NCBI GenBank assembly: GCA_033977485.1
Contig: CM066992.1
Coordinates: forward strand, 99,708,140 to 99,772,139
Direction of reading: 5' to 3'
Source of the DNA: Hydrangea macrophylla
Lineage: Eukaryota > Streptophyta > Magnoliopsida > Cornales > Hydrangeaceae
DNA length: 64,000 nucleotides
The notes under the pieces are model-generated. The model did no database searches. It worked only from the letters and a program-made list of their open reading frames with translations, and was not told where the DNA came from. The position numbers and the translations under genes are program-made. How positions within the stretch are numbered: position 1 is the stretch's first letter; the number at the start of each line of letters is the position of its first letter. Positions 23,301 to 34,142 of the stretch are shown here, in pieces.

Positions 23301-26300
23301 GCAAAAGCGATGTCCGGACGAGTATGTGACAAGTAGATTAACTTGCCCACCAATCTCTGGTATCTCCCCCTGTCAATCACTGCTCCATCTGTGTCATCCC
23401 CTAGCTTTTGATTAGTTTCCATAGAAGTATCACATGCCTTACTCCCTAGCATACCAGTTTCTTTGAGAAGATCAAGAACATATTCTGAGAGATAAGGATT
23501 CATTGTTTGCTTCTAGCCACCTCAATTCCCAGAAAGTACTTGAGATTTCCCAAGTCTTTTATTTCAAACTCCTTGGTCAAGTATTTCTTCAACTCCTGCA
23601 TATCTTCCACATCGTCTCCTGTCAAGACAATATCATCCACATACGCTATGAGTACGGTGACTTTCCCTTGTGAGGAATGCTTAATGAATAATGTATGATT
23701 GCCTTGGTTTTGTTTGAAGCCATATTTCACCAGTGCTTGAGTAAATCTTTCGAACCCCGCTCTTGGAGACTGTTTAAGCCCATACAGGTATTTTTTAAGT
23801 CTGCAAACTTTCCCTTTGATTTTAGAGTCTTCAAAGCCTGGAGGAATATCCATATATACTTCTTCTGCCAAATCTCCATGTAGAAACCCATTTTTCATAT
23901 CAAATTGATGAAGAGGCCAATTTAAGTTAGCAGCAAGAGATAAAAGAATTCTCACAGTATTCATCTTAGCAACTAGAGCAAATGTTTCCTCATAATCTAC
24001 CTCATAATCTGTACCTTTCAATAGATCCGTCTGCTTTGTGCTTGACTGCAAACACCCACTTGCACCCCACCGTCTTATGACCTCTAGGTAAGTCAACCAA
24101 TTTCAAGGTGCTATTCTTGTGAAGAGTTTTCATCTCCTCAATCATAGCATGTTTTCCATTTGGGATCAGTGAGTGCATCCTGTACATGGTGAGGTATAGA
24201 CACGGAAGCAAGATTGGACACAAAAGCTTTATGAGAAGGAGAGAGGCGACTATATGAGACAAATTTAGATATGGGGTATTGAGTACATGACCTAACACCC
24301 TTACGAGTAGCAATCGGAATATCTAAATCATCAATGATAGGAGTAGAATCAATGACAGGAGAATCAATATCAGGAGTAGAATTAGAGTTACCTAGGTTCT
24401 CATCAGGAGTGGGAGAATGGGGTGGCGGATCTGGAGCAATGGTCTTATCTTTCATCCTCCAAGTCCTTCTCTCTGATATACTCTATCCTCTTTTTCTGGG
24501 TTCCCTCCTCTTTTCCTGGTTTCCACCTCTGCCTCTCTATCTATTTCATCCTCATTTTCAATAGTCCCCAATATCTCGAATTGATTAGACACAGGAACAT
24601 TAGGCACAAGAACATTAGGCACTTGCATAGGGACATCAAGCACATCACTAGGAGTAGAAACCTCATCAGGCAACTCTTCTATATGTTTATTCTCCCCCTG
24701 AAGAGGTGTCTGAGAAGTAAAATAAGACTGTTCCAAAAAAAAAAGTGACATCCATGGAGACATACCACTTCCGGGTAGAAGGGTGGTAACACTTATAGCC
24801 TTTCTGTAGACACATTTGATAGTATGAGGATCAAGTTTTCCTCGTGTTGGAGCATGGTTATGAACAAAACATACATAGCCAAAGACTTTAGGAGGAATAG
24901 AAAACAAGGTAGAAGGACTAGAGAGTACTTCAACCGGAGACTTTTTGTTGAGCACTTGAGTGGGTAACCGATTGATGAGATAGGCAGCATTTTAGACTGC
25001 TTCTCCCCAGAAAGACTTTGGAGCCTGAGCAGTGAATAACATAGACCTAGCAGTGTTTAAGAGATGCCTATTCTTGCGTTCAGCAACCCCATTCTGTTGT
25101 AGGGTGTTGGTGCAAGATGATTGATGAATTATGCCATGATCCACAAAATAATCCTCAAGACCAGATTTAAAGTACTCCCCCTCGCCCCCGCTTTCTGAAC
25201 GAATAATTTTGACACGGGCATCAAATTGAGTACCAATCATTTATGAAAATTTTTGAAGACGGAGTGAACTTCACTCTTTTGTTTCATCATGTATACCCAA
25301 GAAGCATGACGAAAATCATCAATGAATGTGACAAACCACCTATGACCTTTAAGAGCAACAACACGGGAAGCCCCCCAAACATCAGAATGAATAAAAGAAA
25401 AGGGACTAGTACTTTTATTATAACTGGGATAAAAGGAAGCGTGATGGTGCTTTCCAAGTTCACAATCTTCACACCGAAAGGTGGATACATTTTTATCTGA
25501 TAATAAAGAGGGAAATAAAAACTGAAGAAAACCAAAGGCATGATGTCCTAGACGTCTATGCCAAAGCATGATATCACTAGATATAGAGCCAGCTAAAGTA
25601 GTATGATGTGCCAGAAGAGGTTATTCCTGTGGTTCCAGAAGATAAAGACCATTCTCCTCTCTACCACTGCCAATCGTCCTCCCCGTGATAAGATCCTGAA
25701 ACACACAATGAGAAGGGAAAAATGTGACGCCACAATTATGATCACGTGTAATACGACTGATAGATAAGAGATTATTGGTAAATCTAGGAACGTGCAAAAC
25801 AGAAGATAAAGACAATGAGGGAGAGACACGGACAAACCTTGCCTGAAACCGTAGAGATGGTTCCATCAGCAATCTTGACTTTTTCTTGTCCTGAATATGG
25901 TTTATAATCAGAAAACACAGGAGAGGAACCGGTCATATGATCAGAAGCCCTTGAGTCAATAATCCAAGGGTAACCAGATTGGGAATGAAATGCACTCACT
26001 GAAGTGGCTAAGTTACCTGAATGGGCACAAGATGATGAGGCAGATGTATCTAGTTGAGACATCAAGCTGCAGAGAGTTTCCAATTCAGAAGAAGACAATG
26101 TAGTGGATGAAGACGGAGGTATATCATCAACAATGGAGGAATGAATCACCTCTTTATGATGAGCATGAGAACAGGCAAAATTTCCCTTTCTGGAATAAGT
26201 GTGGACCATGGTCTCCTTCATGGGCAGTTGCCATGTCCATAGAAGGACCAAAAATTACGTGGACAATTATACTCCAATCAAAACAAGGGTCTAGATCCAG

Positions 26301-29052
26301 AGTTGGGGAAAAAAAAAAGTTAGTAGAGGATAATGGTGGCTGCTGGAGGGTCTATCAGACCATACGATGGTTGTTGGCTAGGCTAGGTTAGGGTATGGAG
26401 AAGTAGGGGGGTGCGGCTGAGGATAGAAAGTGGTCGGCTAGGCCAGGATTGGCTATAGGGGCTTCGGTTAGGTGAGATAGGGCTGGGTAATGTCTGGGTG
26501 GCTGCGGCTAGGGTAGGAGTGGGCTGTTGTGGCTGTGTCTAGGTCTTGGAAGGTCTTGGCTGGAGGTTGGTGGGCTGTTGGTGGCTGTCGGCAGGTAGTG
26601 GGGAGGTGTTTAGGTAGTAAATGGTGGTGGTATGACGATGGGATCGTAAAATCCCCCTTGGGGAAGCTCTGATACCATGTAGAAGTTTATACATTAAAGC
26701 TTATGTCGAGACAAAAAGTCTCAACCCTATTTATATTAATAATGGAGATAAGCATAATTACAATAATACCCTTGGGCAATAATAAAAAAGATAATAAAAG
26801 ATCTCTAAACAACTCATAGCCACCTAATATACAACTCATATTAGATAGCTAAAAGACAACTACTCCCAGAATATTTAAACACTAGATCCAACATTTACAT
26901 TTCTTGTTTCAAGGTGAAGAGTAACATTTACAAATCTCGTAATAAGAATCGAAGTGGTTACAAAGGTAAAGTTTTTCTCAAAGCAAATCTATAAATGATA
27001 GCTCAAACAATAAGTCCTCATTGAGTAGATATACAAATGAAGGTTCAAACAAATGAGTAGTGAAGGATCGAATTTTTTTGGCTCAAACTCACACTCAAAC
27101 AAGGGCGCAAATGTATAAGATGGTAATATTGCCCAATCTCTCTTAAATGTAACATTAGATATATGTGTATGTATAAACACTAATGATATATGATTGTTTG
27201 GGACACAAACTATACGTCAGAAGAAGAGCCGTTACAGAAGAAAACTATAAACTGGTCAACTGGTGGTCAAAGATCGATTGATGGAAGTTACATAGGCTAA
27301 AAAAAATGAGATCTTAACATTTTTGCACAAATCGGCTGACTGATCTCATGTCAGTCCATTATGCGCAGATCAGTGGACAGACGAACGCACCTCGACTAAA
27401 ATGGTCTCTACAAAACTCCAAAGTGTGTTGTTTTTTTTTTGGTTGCATGGAAACTAGACTCAAGTACTTCTCCAATCATACATGACATGACATCTAGTTC
27501 TTTTCCACTTGGTTCAAGTTTGCTTTTAAAGTTGACCCATGCTCAGACTTTTTCATTTTGATCAAGTGAGTGGCCTAGGAGTCCTTAGGTCCATAGAGTG
27601 TATTTGAAGTATAGAAGTAAGGATCCTACAGTCCATCCAAGGTCATGTGAGCCATTAAATGTTCAATCCATGAATATTTTTTTGTCTTAGTTTTCATGTT
27701 GTTCTTGTCTTCTATGGTTGATATGCTTTATGATATGTAACTAGGATTTGCATCATTTGCTTCCTTATCAACATTTGCTTCCTCATGTACACAAACAAGT
27801 TAGTATATAGAGCTGATATAAAACATGAGATCTAGGTAGCATCGGTGCGTGCGGGGATTCGGATACGGGAATGTGGGTGCGAGGTATTCACCAATTTTCC
27901 AAACAATAAGGGTGTCGGTGCGGGTGCGGCTGGAGTGCTTGGATAAAATATTAAAAATATAATTTTTTTTATTGTATAATAGTATATACAAATTATTTTA
28001 TTACTATCAGTGCATTAGTGTATAATCTAGATAATTGCTATTATTATTTTCTATTATTTCTCTTTAAACACCCAAAATTTTCAAAATTGTATGAAGAACT
28101 TGTGTTTTTATTCAAACGAACGCTACAAAAAAGCCCCAGTCACACTAAAAAAGAACTCAAAGAATCCACCGCGCTAGTGCGGGTACGGCGGCATTTTTCG
28201 AATAATCTGTGTTTCATAGCATGAGATAAAGGATCATGCTATGAGAAATGTACGATGTTCTGTAATCAAAATGTACGCAAGTACACCGTAAGAAATCTCA
28301 AGGCTCACACTTTGTGAGCAATTGGTTGCACTGTTATTTGCAATGAAGGCTCAAATTTTGCTTCTTAGATTCAACCATTCTCAGAGGACTGAACTTTCTC
28401 AAAGTAAAACTTTTGTGAACTTTTGTAATTTTAGATGAGATCTTAAGGTGGTTGAATGAAAGATTAATTCATTTTATGTGAGCTGACTTGAAGTTGGGGA
28501 TGTCATTATGGATGTTCATCTGTTTCAGTGTTGAATTATATACTAAAAAAAAAAAATGAGTTCCTCGTAGAGTACTTAATTACTTATTAGTGGAATTCAG
28601 TTCTCCTTTCTGATCTGACCGAAGTTTGTAGATTTTTGTTTTTGGTTCTGTTTCTGTCAATTTGAGTAGCATCTACACAGACATAGCTAATCTATGCAAA
28701 AGGCAATACAAATCTATATTACCCAATTTCAGCGACACGACATCATCTCTTTTATGCTCATTCTAGAAATATTTTACTCCCGGTATAACTTTTCCCCTTC
28801 AGTAATGCAAATTATTTGTGTGTAGTTTAAAACCTTGCTCCAACTTAGAAGTATGATCTGTTAAACGGAATTTTGACTGTCGCGTGCTTAAGCCCTAGAA
28901 ATTTGAATACTGGACTGTTCATTTGTGTATTCATGGTATTGTTTATATCAAGTAACTTGTATACGTTTGTTACTTCTCAGGGTGCAAAGGCTATTTATAG
29001 CAGAGAGAACAGTCTACGCCATGAAAACGCGATGAAAACACCACAATGCTAG
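17383..29052 (+). CDS. DnaJ (type III J-protein) with DNAJ-X domain, chaperone DnaJ 10-like
   Basis: Nine exons: 17383-17469, 17893-17952, 18339-18421, 19414-19579, 19655-19784, 20370-20528, 20634-20806, 21422-21502 and 28981-29052. All have GT-AG borders and keep frame (1011 nt, 336 aa). The N-terminal J domain (about 5-70) has YYDILGV and the HPD triad (34-36) that triggers Hsp70 ATPase. It lacks the Gly/Phe and zinc domains, so it is class C. Residues ~110-300 match the plant DNAJ-X domain ([25 protein letters not shown] at the last junction). Likely a cytosolic or membrane-associated Hsp70 co-chaperone; the client is unknown. The last exon encodes only 23 residues and lies 7478 bp from exon 8, because intron 8 has taken in a copia element and a hAT MITE. 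It lies downstream of mTERF on the same strand. Skipping exon 9 would lose only the tail. Confidence 0.93.
18579..19361. mobile_element. PIF/Harbinger-type MITE in DnaJ intron 3
   Basis: Terminal GGGCACGTTTAGTAGGCAGG and its near-perfect inverse CCTGCCTACCAAACGTGCCC, flanked by TTA on both sides (18576-18578, 19362-19364). The 783-bp interior is very AT-rich with several GGAATG/CATTCC motifs near both ends. Size, ends and TTA target fit a Tourist-like element. Confidence 0.88.
20002..20300. repeat. MITE (GGCTTTGTTTGGTT class) in DnaJ intron 5
   Basis: Left end AGGGCTTTGTTTGGTTCG and right end GTGAACCAAACAGAAG are inverted. AAGGAAAAGAAAA and TTTTCTTTTCCTT pair internally. Confidence 0.65.
21503..22275 (+). 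other. 5' part of DnaJ intron 8
   Basis: Normal GTAAGT donor. A frame at about 21696-21804 after a possible CAG acceptor could be an alternative terminal exon, but it has no family similarity that I recognise. Otherwise nothing is seen before the copia LTR. Confidence 0.5.
22276..22476 (-). repeat. Copia copy 1, 3' LTR
   Basis: TGTAGAATTTTATAC...TTTCAACA on the plus strand; matches the right LTR over its whole length, least well in the first 45 bp. Confidence 0.92.
22436..23154 (-). pseudogene. Copia copy 1 RNase H region
   Basis: Frames 22795-23154 and 22436-22786 carry the end of RT ([17 protein letters not shown]), the RNase H start (GYTDADRAG) and the copia hallmark ADVLTKG near the C-terminus. 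They are in different frames and separated by stops. The C-terminal end of the track frame runs into the PPT and LTR. Confidence 0.88.
22477..22504 (-). other. Copia copy 1 polypurine tract, expanded to G24
   Basis: On the minus strand a run of 24 G followed by AGGT directly abuts the 3' LTR, the place of the polypurine tract that primes plus-strand DNA. The length is unusual and may partly be a sequencing artefact. The adjacent open frame translates it as poly-Gly, which is meaningless. Confidence 0.8.
23082..23443 (-). repeat. 181-bp tandem duplication inside copia copy 1 pol
   Basis: The segment starting ACTCGCAGGGA(G/C)CATGC occurs at 23082 and again at 23263, followed by nearly identical sequence through CACATGCCTTACT. 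The second unit has a 3-bp deletion and several substitutions. It duplicates the [11 protein letters not shown] coding stretch. Confidence 0.93.
23500..24096 (-). pseudogene. Copia copy 1 reverse transcriptase fragment
   Basis: Contains [25 protein letters not shown] and the catalytic YVDD, all in order for copia RT. The N-terminal portion lies in overlapping frames 24002-24455 (KTVGCKWVF). Confidence 0.93.
24452..25569 (-). pseudogene. Copia copy 1 GAG-pre-integrase and integrase fragments
   Basis: Frame 25237-25569 has the LWHRRLGH zinc-binding region, [10 protein letters not shown] and the first acidic residue in HSDVWG. Frame 24992-25240 holds [11 protein letters not shown] (canonical RSDNGGEY altered and extended) and [11 protein letters not shown] with the catalytic Glu. 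Frame 24452-24955 is the integrase C-terminus ([24 protein letters not shown]). Frames are shifted relative to each other. Confidence 0.92.
25784..26251 (-). pseudogene. Copia copy 1 gag end and protease fragment
   Basis: [13 protein letters not shown] is the aspartic-protease active site with the usual DSGAS changed to DSRAS, which should abolish activity. Most of gag is missing. Confidence 0.85.
26666..26677 (-). other. Copia copy 1 primer-binding site
   Basis: Minus-strand TGGTATCAGAGC directly follows the 5' LTR and is the standard initiator-tRNA-Met primer site of plant copia elements. Confidence 0.95.
26678..26881 (-). repeat. Copia copy 1, 5' LTR
   Basis: TGTAGAAGTTTATAC...TTTAAACA on the plus strand; ends are TG/CA. 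Confidence 0.92.
26882..27831. other. DnaJ intron 8, middle part
   Basis: AT-rich with no recognisable gene or element. The 26989-27180 minus frame has no recognisable similarity. Confidence 0.5.
27832..28219. mobile_element. Non-autonomous hAT-type element in DnaJ intron 8
   Basis: Perfect 8-bp TSD CATGAGAT at 27824-27831 and 28220-28227. Ends CTAGGTAGCATCGG and ...GTGTTTCATAG start and finish with the CTA/TAG seen in the element at 14379-14565, and subterminal G-rich GTGCGGGTGCGG motifs occur at both sides. 388 bp, no coding. Confidence 0.8.
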
Positions 29053-29767
29053 ATGCTGATTCGTCATCCAAGTGATGCTGAATGAAAACCTGCTTCAGAC
29101 CCTGTGCTGTATTTGATGTATGTATCGTAGTCAACTGCTTTATTCTTTTTTGTTGAACTCCGAAAAATGATTGCTATTAATTTTGCATTTGTTTTGAGTT
29201 TGACTCCTTTTACTTGATTTGTCTAGCCAACTATAGAATGAGTATAAGCCTTCAGGTTGCTTGTTCTCAATCCCAGTTTGTATAACTAGACTGTTAAGAT
29301 GAACAACTATTGATTGCAGATCATCTTTTTTTTTTTTTTTTGTGTGTGTTCCCCCTGTTGTTTCATCCTTTTTCATATATAATATAGATAAGTAATGCTA
29401 AATTGTATATATGGCGCTTTATGATCCTTGTATGACTTCCTGGAATTTGTTTTACAACAAATCGCAACTCTTATCACAACTAATGTTGAGGTATGAAATC
29501 CTTAAAATGAGCTAAAGAAATTTCAACTTGACATCAACTTTGTTGACTATGATTTCACATGCATTTCTTCATTCTGAGGTTTTCCTCTCCTTTTGTTTTT
29601 GCTGGTTTTGGTACTACATTAGATCAAGCTGCGACTGTTTGTGCTATATAACCAAGTTTTGGATAGGGGTCTGATATCATACGGGTGGGATTTGAATTGG
29701 ATTGAGGTGGTCTGTCTCCAATGCTGATTGGATATGTCGACGATTTCTACATAGCTAATTTTGGTAT
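29053..29767 (+). other. 3' UTR of the DnaJ gene and downstream
   Basis: Contains T-rich runs near 29325-29340 and ATATATAATATAGATAAGTAATG near 29376. No gene recognised. Confidence 0.45.
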
Positions 29768-30196
29768 CTAATGGTTTGTTTGATAACCCAATTAAGTGGT
29801 GAAAATGAATGTATTTTTTTTTTTTTTTTGCCAATTCATTTGATAATGTACCACTTAATTAAAAAAGCAGCAAAAAACTCGGTGAAAACTTTTGAGTGAA
29901 AAAATTCTACTGAAAATAATCAATGAATGTTGTTTATATCAGTACTTGATACACTGTTCTCTGTATTGTAAGTTCAATCACTCTCTCAGTGTAAGGGTTT
30001 GACTCCTGTGGGAGTCACTCTTTTTGGGGAGTTTGTTGGGTGTGTGGGCTTAGTTTCCCCTCTTGTGTGTGTGTGTGTATGCGCCCTTTAGGGCTTTGCC
30101 ATCATAATAAAATAAAATAAAATAAAATAAAATTTGAATACTTAAAATTTGGTACTTAATTTTTAGTACTTAATTATTAAGTTTTATCAAATATGC
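29768..30196. repeat. MITE of the GTTTGATAA class, split by a SINE
   Basis: Left TGGTTTGTTTGATAACCCAA and right TTTTATCAAATATGCA are inverted, like the element at 3012-3291. Internal TACCACTTAATTA and TACTTAATTATTAAG repeat the inverted pattern. The SINE-like unit at 29945-30135 interrupts it. Confidence 0.5.
29945..30135 (+). mobile_element. SINE-like element with (AATAA)n tail
   Basis: Box B-like GGGTTTGACTCC at about 29996, then TTTAGGGCTTTGCCATCATAA and an (AAAAT)n tail at 30105-30133. Similar in layout to the unit at 1904-2118 (shared TTAGGGCTTTG). 5' end approximate. Confidence 0.5.
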
Positions 30197-30585
30197 ACTA
30201 CTCACGGCTTGGCTCGGAATTCAGCACTCGCGCCTATAGTGCTGCCCCAGTAAGAAGTTCGTGAGGTGCAGCTGCAGCTTCTTCCCTCTCGCCCTACGGA
30301 ATGGATGTTTGATACCCCTAACGATAGATTGTCCGTAGAAAGTCCACGGGATTAGTGCGTGAGACCGCGATCCACAAACTGACGCATGGGACTCGCCCTT
30401 TACTTGGGAATGGAGAGGGGAAACATAGCATGTCACAAGAGCGAGGCGAGGTTTGGAACCCTACTGCGAGAGGGACGCCTCGCGAGCCGGGCTTCTAGAG
30501 ATGAGGCCTTTGGCGAAGCCAAGTCAATTTCGGGCCACCAAACCCTGCAACTGATGGATGTTCGCTGAACCGGCCTGACCCCCTG
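30197..30585. other. GC-rich block, possible organellar DNA insertion
   Basis: A sharply bounded ~390-bp segment with GC well above both flanks and no repeat structure. Texture (GGGACTCGCCCTTTACTTGG, GGGCCACCAAACCC) resembles plant mitochondrial DNA, but I could not match it to a specific mitochondrial gene. The small frames on either strand (30221-30436 minus, 30386-30568 plus) are unrecognised. Confidence 0.4.
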
Positions 30586-31075
30586 AATTTTAATAGGTTA
30601 TCACCTAGTTGTTTATAACTAAAAAACCATTGGATCTCAAGTTTTAGACATATTTTTTAGTGTATAGATGGCAATGCAATATTTTATACACACGTACATG
30701 TATGCAACAAGATTGTGATTGCTGTGTTGCTTTGAGAATTGATTATGGGGGAACTCAATTTTCCTTGATGTCCACTGTAGCACTTTGGGTTTATGGATTT
30801 CATGGAGGCAATGAAAGGGAAAGAAAGGAGATTGTAGGCTGGTAGCAAACAGTAGAAGTGATTTCTTTTTAACATGACTTGTTTTTCAATATTCACTAAA
30901 TTCTGAATAAAACATGTAAATTGCAACGCTATTGATGGCTTAGAACTAAAGAACTTAATGTTAAGATGGCAGGGTGGCAGGGACATTCTTGTGAGTTGTG
31001 AAGGTGAAGGAGTTTGTGATGACTAACATTCTATGAAGCAGAGTATATTACTAAATATAATACATATGCATATGC

Positions 31076-31106
<31 letters not shown>
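30586..31106. other. Intergenic, no gene seen
   Basis: AT-rich with a 28-bp (AT)n run at the right edge next to the solo LTR. Small open frames overlap on both strands and look random. Confidence 0.5.
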
Positions 31107-31110
<4 letters not shown>

Positions 31111-32127
31111 ACGCCCTGTATTTTATTATCATTAATAAATAAATATTGCATTTTATTTTCATGAGTAGTTGATTTAATTTTTTTTATAAATAATTATCTG
31201 GGGCCAAACCGTAATATTTGAAAATATAGAAAATACTTTCTATGGTTTCAAAAACGATATCTATATTTTGTACAAACCGGGAATTTATTCCTACGCAAAA
31301 ATATAATTTTCAGTATTTTTTATATCAACCGAAAAATACCAGTTTTGGTCTTAATCTGCGTTATACCGCGTTTTGGTGTGGGAGCACGTGAGCTCAACCA
31401 CACCGGGTGAAATCTATTGATTTCTTGGAGCCCAAAACTGTAAGTTTATATATATGTATAACAGTGTCTCTCTCACTCGCTGTGTCTCTCTCAAATCTCC
31501 CTCAAACTCTCCTAATTCTCTCTATCACTCTCTTGCTCTCAAGATCACACACACACACAGATTATACATATGATATATACATACACACATAAATAGTTAT
31601 ATATATATTCAATATCAAGAACGGAGGAGTAGAGTTGGACGACGGATTCAACGGCGGAAGTTCTCGGCCTCTAATTCTCTGTGTAATTAACCTCTGTGAG
31701 TATTATAAACTCACTCGCCATGTTTATATATGCGTATTTTCAGTATGTATATGTGTCTATATGTGTATATATATCAATACACCATTGAAGCTTGAGAATT
31801 GAAGTTTTAGAAATCGTAACCAAAATCAATTCTGTAAATTGGGAATGAAAGATATTGCTCCCAATAGACTACGGTTCGAATCCTACGAGTTAATTCATCC
31901 GTATCGCGACGTATCATCGATTTTAAGTTTTGACACCCTCACTTTAATCGCGAATATTTAGCGATATAATCCGTATTGGTTAAAATTGATCGCGTATTCG
32001 TAATCTACGCGGAAAATCGAAGAGATCCATATATTGCACAACATAATTGAAACAGAATCTGAAAATGGGTAAATTTCAGTCCAGAATTGAAAACAGGGGA
32101 GAAAACGAAGAAGATGACATTCTGCAA

Positions 32128-32345
32128 GAACTCGCGCGCGCGACCCACTCGCGCGAGGCTCGCTCGCGCGGCCCGCTCGTGCGAACCATTCCCCCCCCCT
32201 TCGCGCGCGCGATCCGCTCGCGCGACCTGTCCAGCCCCTCCGCTCGCGCGACCCGCTCGCGCGATCCGGCCTTCCCCTTCGCTCGCGCGACCCGCGCGCG
32301 CGACATCACCTCCCCTTCGCTCGCGCGATCCGCTCGCGCGAGGTG
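32128..32345 (+). repeat. TCGCGCGA palindrome array in LTR A
   Basis: About a dozen copies of CTCGCGCGA(G/C), often in pairs about 15 bp apart, with unlike spacers. The self-complementary 8-mer gives RSR/RAR-rich frames in every phase; these are not proteins. Confidence 0.9.
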
Positions 32346-32639
32346 GCAGTTTTGACAGTTTGTATAATTTTAGTTAAGGGACTGTTTGGAAATGTTTTAA
32401 AAGTTTTTAAATAAACTGTTTGGCAAATGTATTATTTTAAAGGTCTATGTTTTAAGAATTGTACGAACAAGAACAACTAAAGCCAAAATTTATGCTCGTA
32501 CGATTATCCGGCTTTGTGATTTATTAAGGGTGTTATTTATGAAACATTGACATACATATTAGGGTTGAGGTTGTGTCAACATGCATGTGTGTGAGAAAGC
32601 GTGAAAAGAGTAAAGGGTGGCGGTCTGGTGTGCGACCTC

Positions 32640-32990
32640 AATATCGATCGGATAGTATTCCTGGTATTGGAGGCGACAGTGTTGTGTACGACTTAGATAT
32701 CGATCGGATAGTATTCCTGGTATCTAAGGTGCGCGTTTCGGATATTGATCGGATAGTATTCCTGATATCCGAAGCGATGGTGATAGTGTGGTGTACGGCT
32801 TAGATATCGATCGGATAGTATTCCTGGTATCTAAGGCGCTTGTTTCGGATATTGATCGGATATTATTCCTGGTATCCGAAATGATGGTATTGAGTGTGGC
32901 TTAGATATCGATCGGATATTATTCCTGGTATCTGAAGCGATAGTTTGGTGTGCTGTTTTGGATATCGATCGGATAGTATTCCTAGTATCT
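32640..32990 (+). repeat. ATCGATCGGATA array in LTR A
   Basis: GATCGGATA(G/T)TATTCCT recurs seven times at irregular 45-60-bp spacing, preceded by GATAT(C/T) and followed by GGTATC. Frames through it are spurious. Confidence 0.88.
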
Positions 32991-33924
32991 GAGATAATGG
33001 TTTGGTTGTGTTGAGTTTTGTTGAGAGAAAAGAGTCAGAAAGATGATATATTACATTGTTCATGCATGGTCGCATATTTATTGCTTTCTTTATTTCCCCA
33101 TGGCTTATGTTGGAATTGGAACCTTGAATCTATTACTTTTAAAATTAAATTGCACCGTTGTTTATATGCTTATATATATATATATATATATATTGCGAGC
33201 ACTTGTTTATTTTGCTCACCAGCTTTCATAAGCTGACGGCGTTGATGCGTCTTGGACTGTATGTCCAGATTTTCAGGGTCAGGAGCAGCCAGGGTATTTT
33301 GACTATGCTACTTAGAGTCAGGAGACTTTTCAGGAGGTTGCTTTATATTTCCTATGTCTTTTAATTTGGGTTTGTAATAAACTAGCTTTAGACATTTGAA
33401 TAAGGCGTTTTGTGCCTAAATTTATGACTGCTGTAATAGTTTAGCAAGTTTTAAATTTCGGAGCTTATGATTATTAGTATCCTTTCTTTTAGAAACGTTG
33501 TTAAGTTATTTGTTGCAGGAACAATTGGTCATACTCACTTGTCACGACCTACGAGTTCATAAAGGAAATTAAATGCTTTCCTGAATTATGCTACGTCGGG
33601 GCGTGTCAATATATGCATATATAAATCCAGGAAAACTCTAGTAAGTCCACGTAGTTTGGTCGTGCTTACGTCCCTTTTTTTGTGGTAAAAATATTTGTTG
33701 GTTAAACATATTTGTTCCATGATAAGAAATAATTATTTTGGGTTGTTTTGAACGGGAACAAATCTTTATTATCCCAAGAACAAATGTTTCTTTACGCAAA
33801 ATCGTTAGAACATAAGTACGTCCAAACTAGGATGTACTGTAGAATTCACCATAAATCCTACCATGTTAATTAGTAGATTAGATAATGATTGAACATTTCA
33901 ATGAAGGGAAATTTTTACTCAAAT

Positions 33925-34142
33925 TAGGGGAGCTGTATGTCCTAGCTGTCGGCTGTAGTCGATCAAGCTGGCCAGAGCCCCTCTATTATTGGGAAAGTTG
34001 TGGGTTTAAAACTTCTCGCAGGGAGCAAAAATAAGGGAGATTTTCTTTACAATGGGGTACGCCCCCTCCCCTTATCTCTCTAACCTACTAACTCCGTTCA
34101 TGTCATATATATGATTTATTTCTGAGACAGACCAAAAAAAAA
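33925..34142 (+). mobile_element. SINE-like element
   Basis: Box B-like GTGGGTTTAAAACTTCTC at about 34010, CT-rich middle, and an A9 run ending at 34142. 5' end and TSD not established. Confidence 0.45.

Larger units (their letters stand above)
22276..26881 (-). mobile_element. Ty1/copia retrotransposon copy 1, antisense in DnaJ intron 8
   Basis: Structure on the minus strand: 5' LTR 26678-26881, PBS, gag remnant, protease, integrase, RT, RNase H (the copia order), PPT, 3' LTR 22276-22476. Flanks GTAGA (22271-22275) and CTAGA (26882-26886) look like a TSD with one mismatch. The LTRs differ at roughly a dozen of ~200 positions. Pol is broken into many frames and gag is nearly absent (about 0.4 kb between PBS and protease), so the copy is dead. 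Its orientation is opposite to the host gene, which is the better-tolerated direction in introns. Confidence 0.93.
31107..33608 (+). mobile_element. Solo LTR A (Ty3/gypsy-like), 2.5 kb
   Basis: Starts TGTAACGCCCTG and ends GGGGCGTGTCA, the TG...CA inverted-end pattern of large plant gypsy LTRs, with identical 5-bp flanks ATATA (31102-31106, 33609-33613; a caveat is the AT-rich site). No internal domain on either side, hence solo. Its end (GACCTACGAGTTCATAAAGG...TATGCTACGTCGGGGCG) is close to the end of LTR B. Contains two repeat arrays described separately. Confidence 0.85.

Noticed and set aside
26107..26391. Plus-strand 94-aa frame inside copia copy 1
   Set aside because: Shadow of the minus-strand gag/protease region and leader.
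32047..32377. Arg/Ala/Ser-rich proteins on both strands
   Set aside because: Every frame of a TCGCGCGA array encodes such sequence; no start context, splice or homology.
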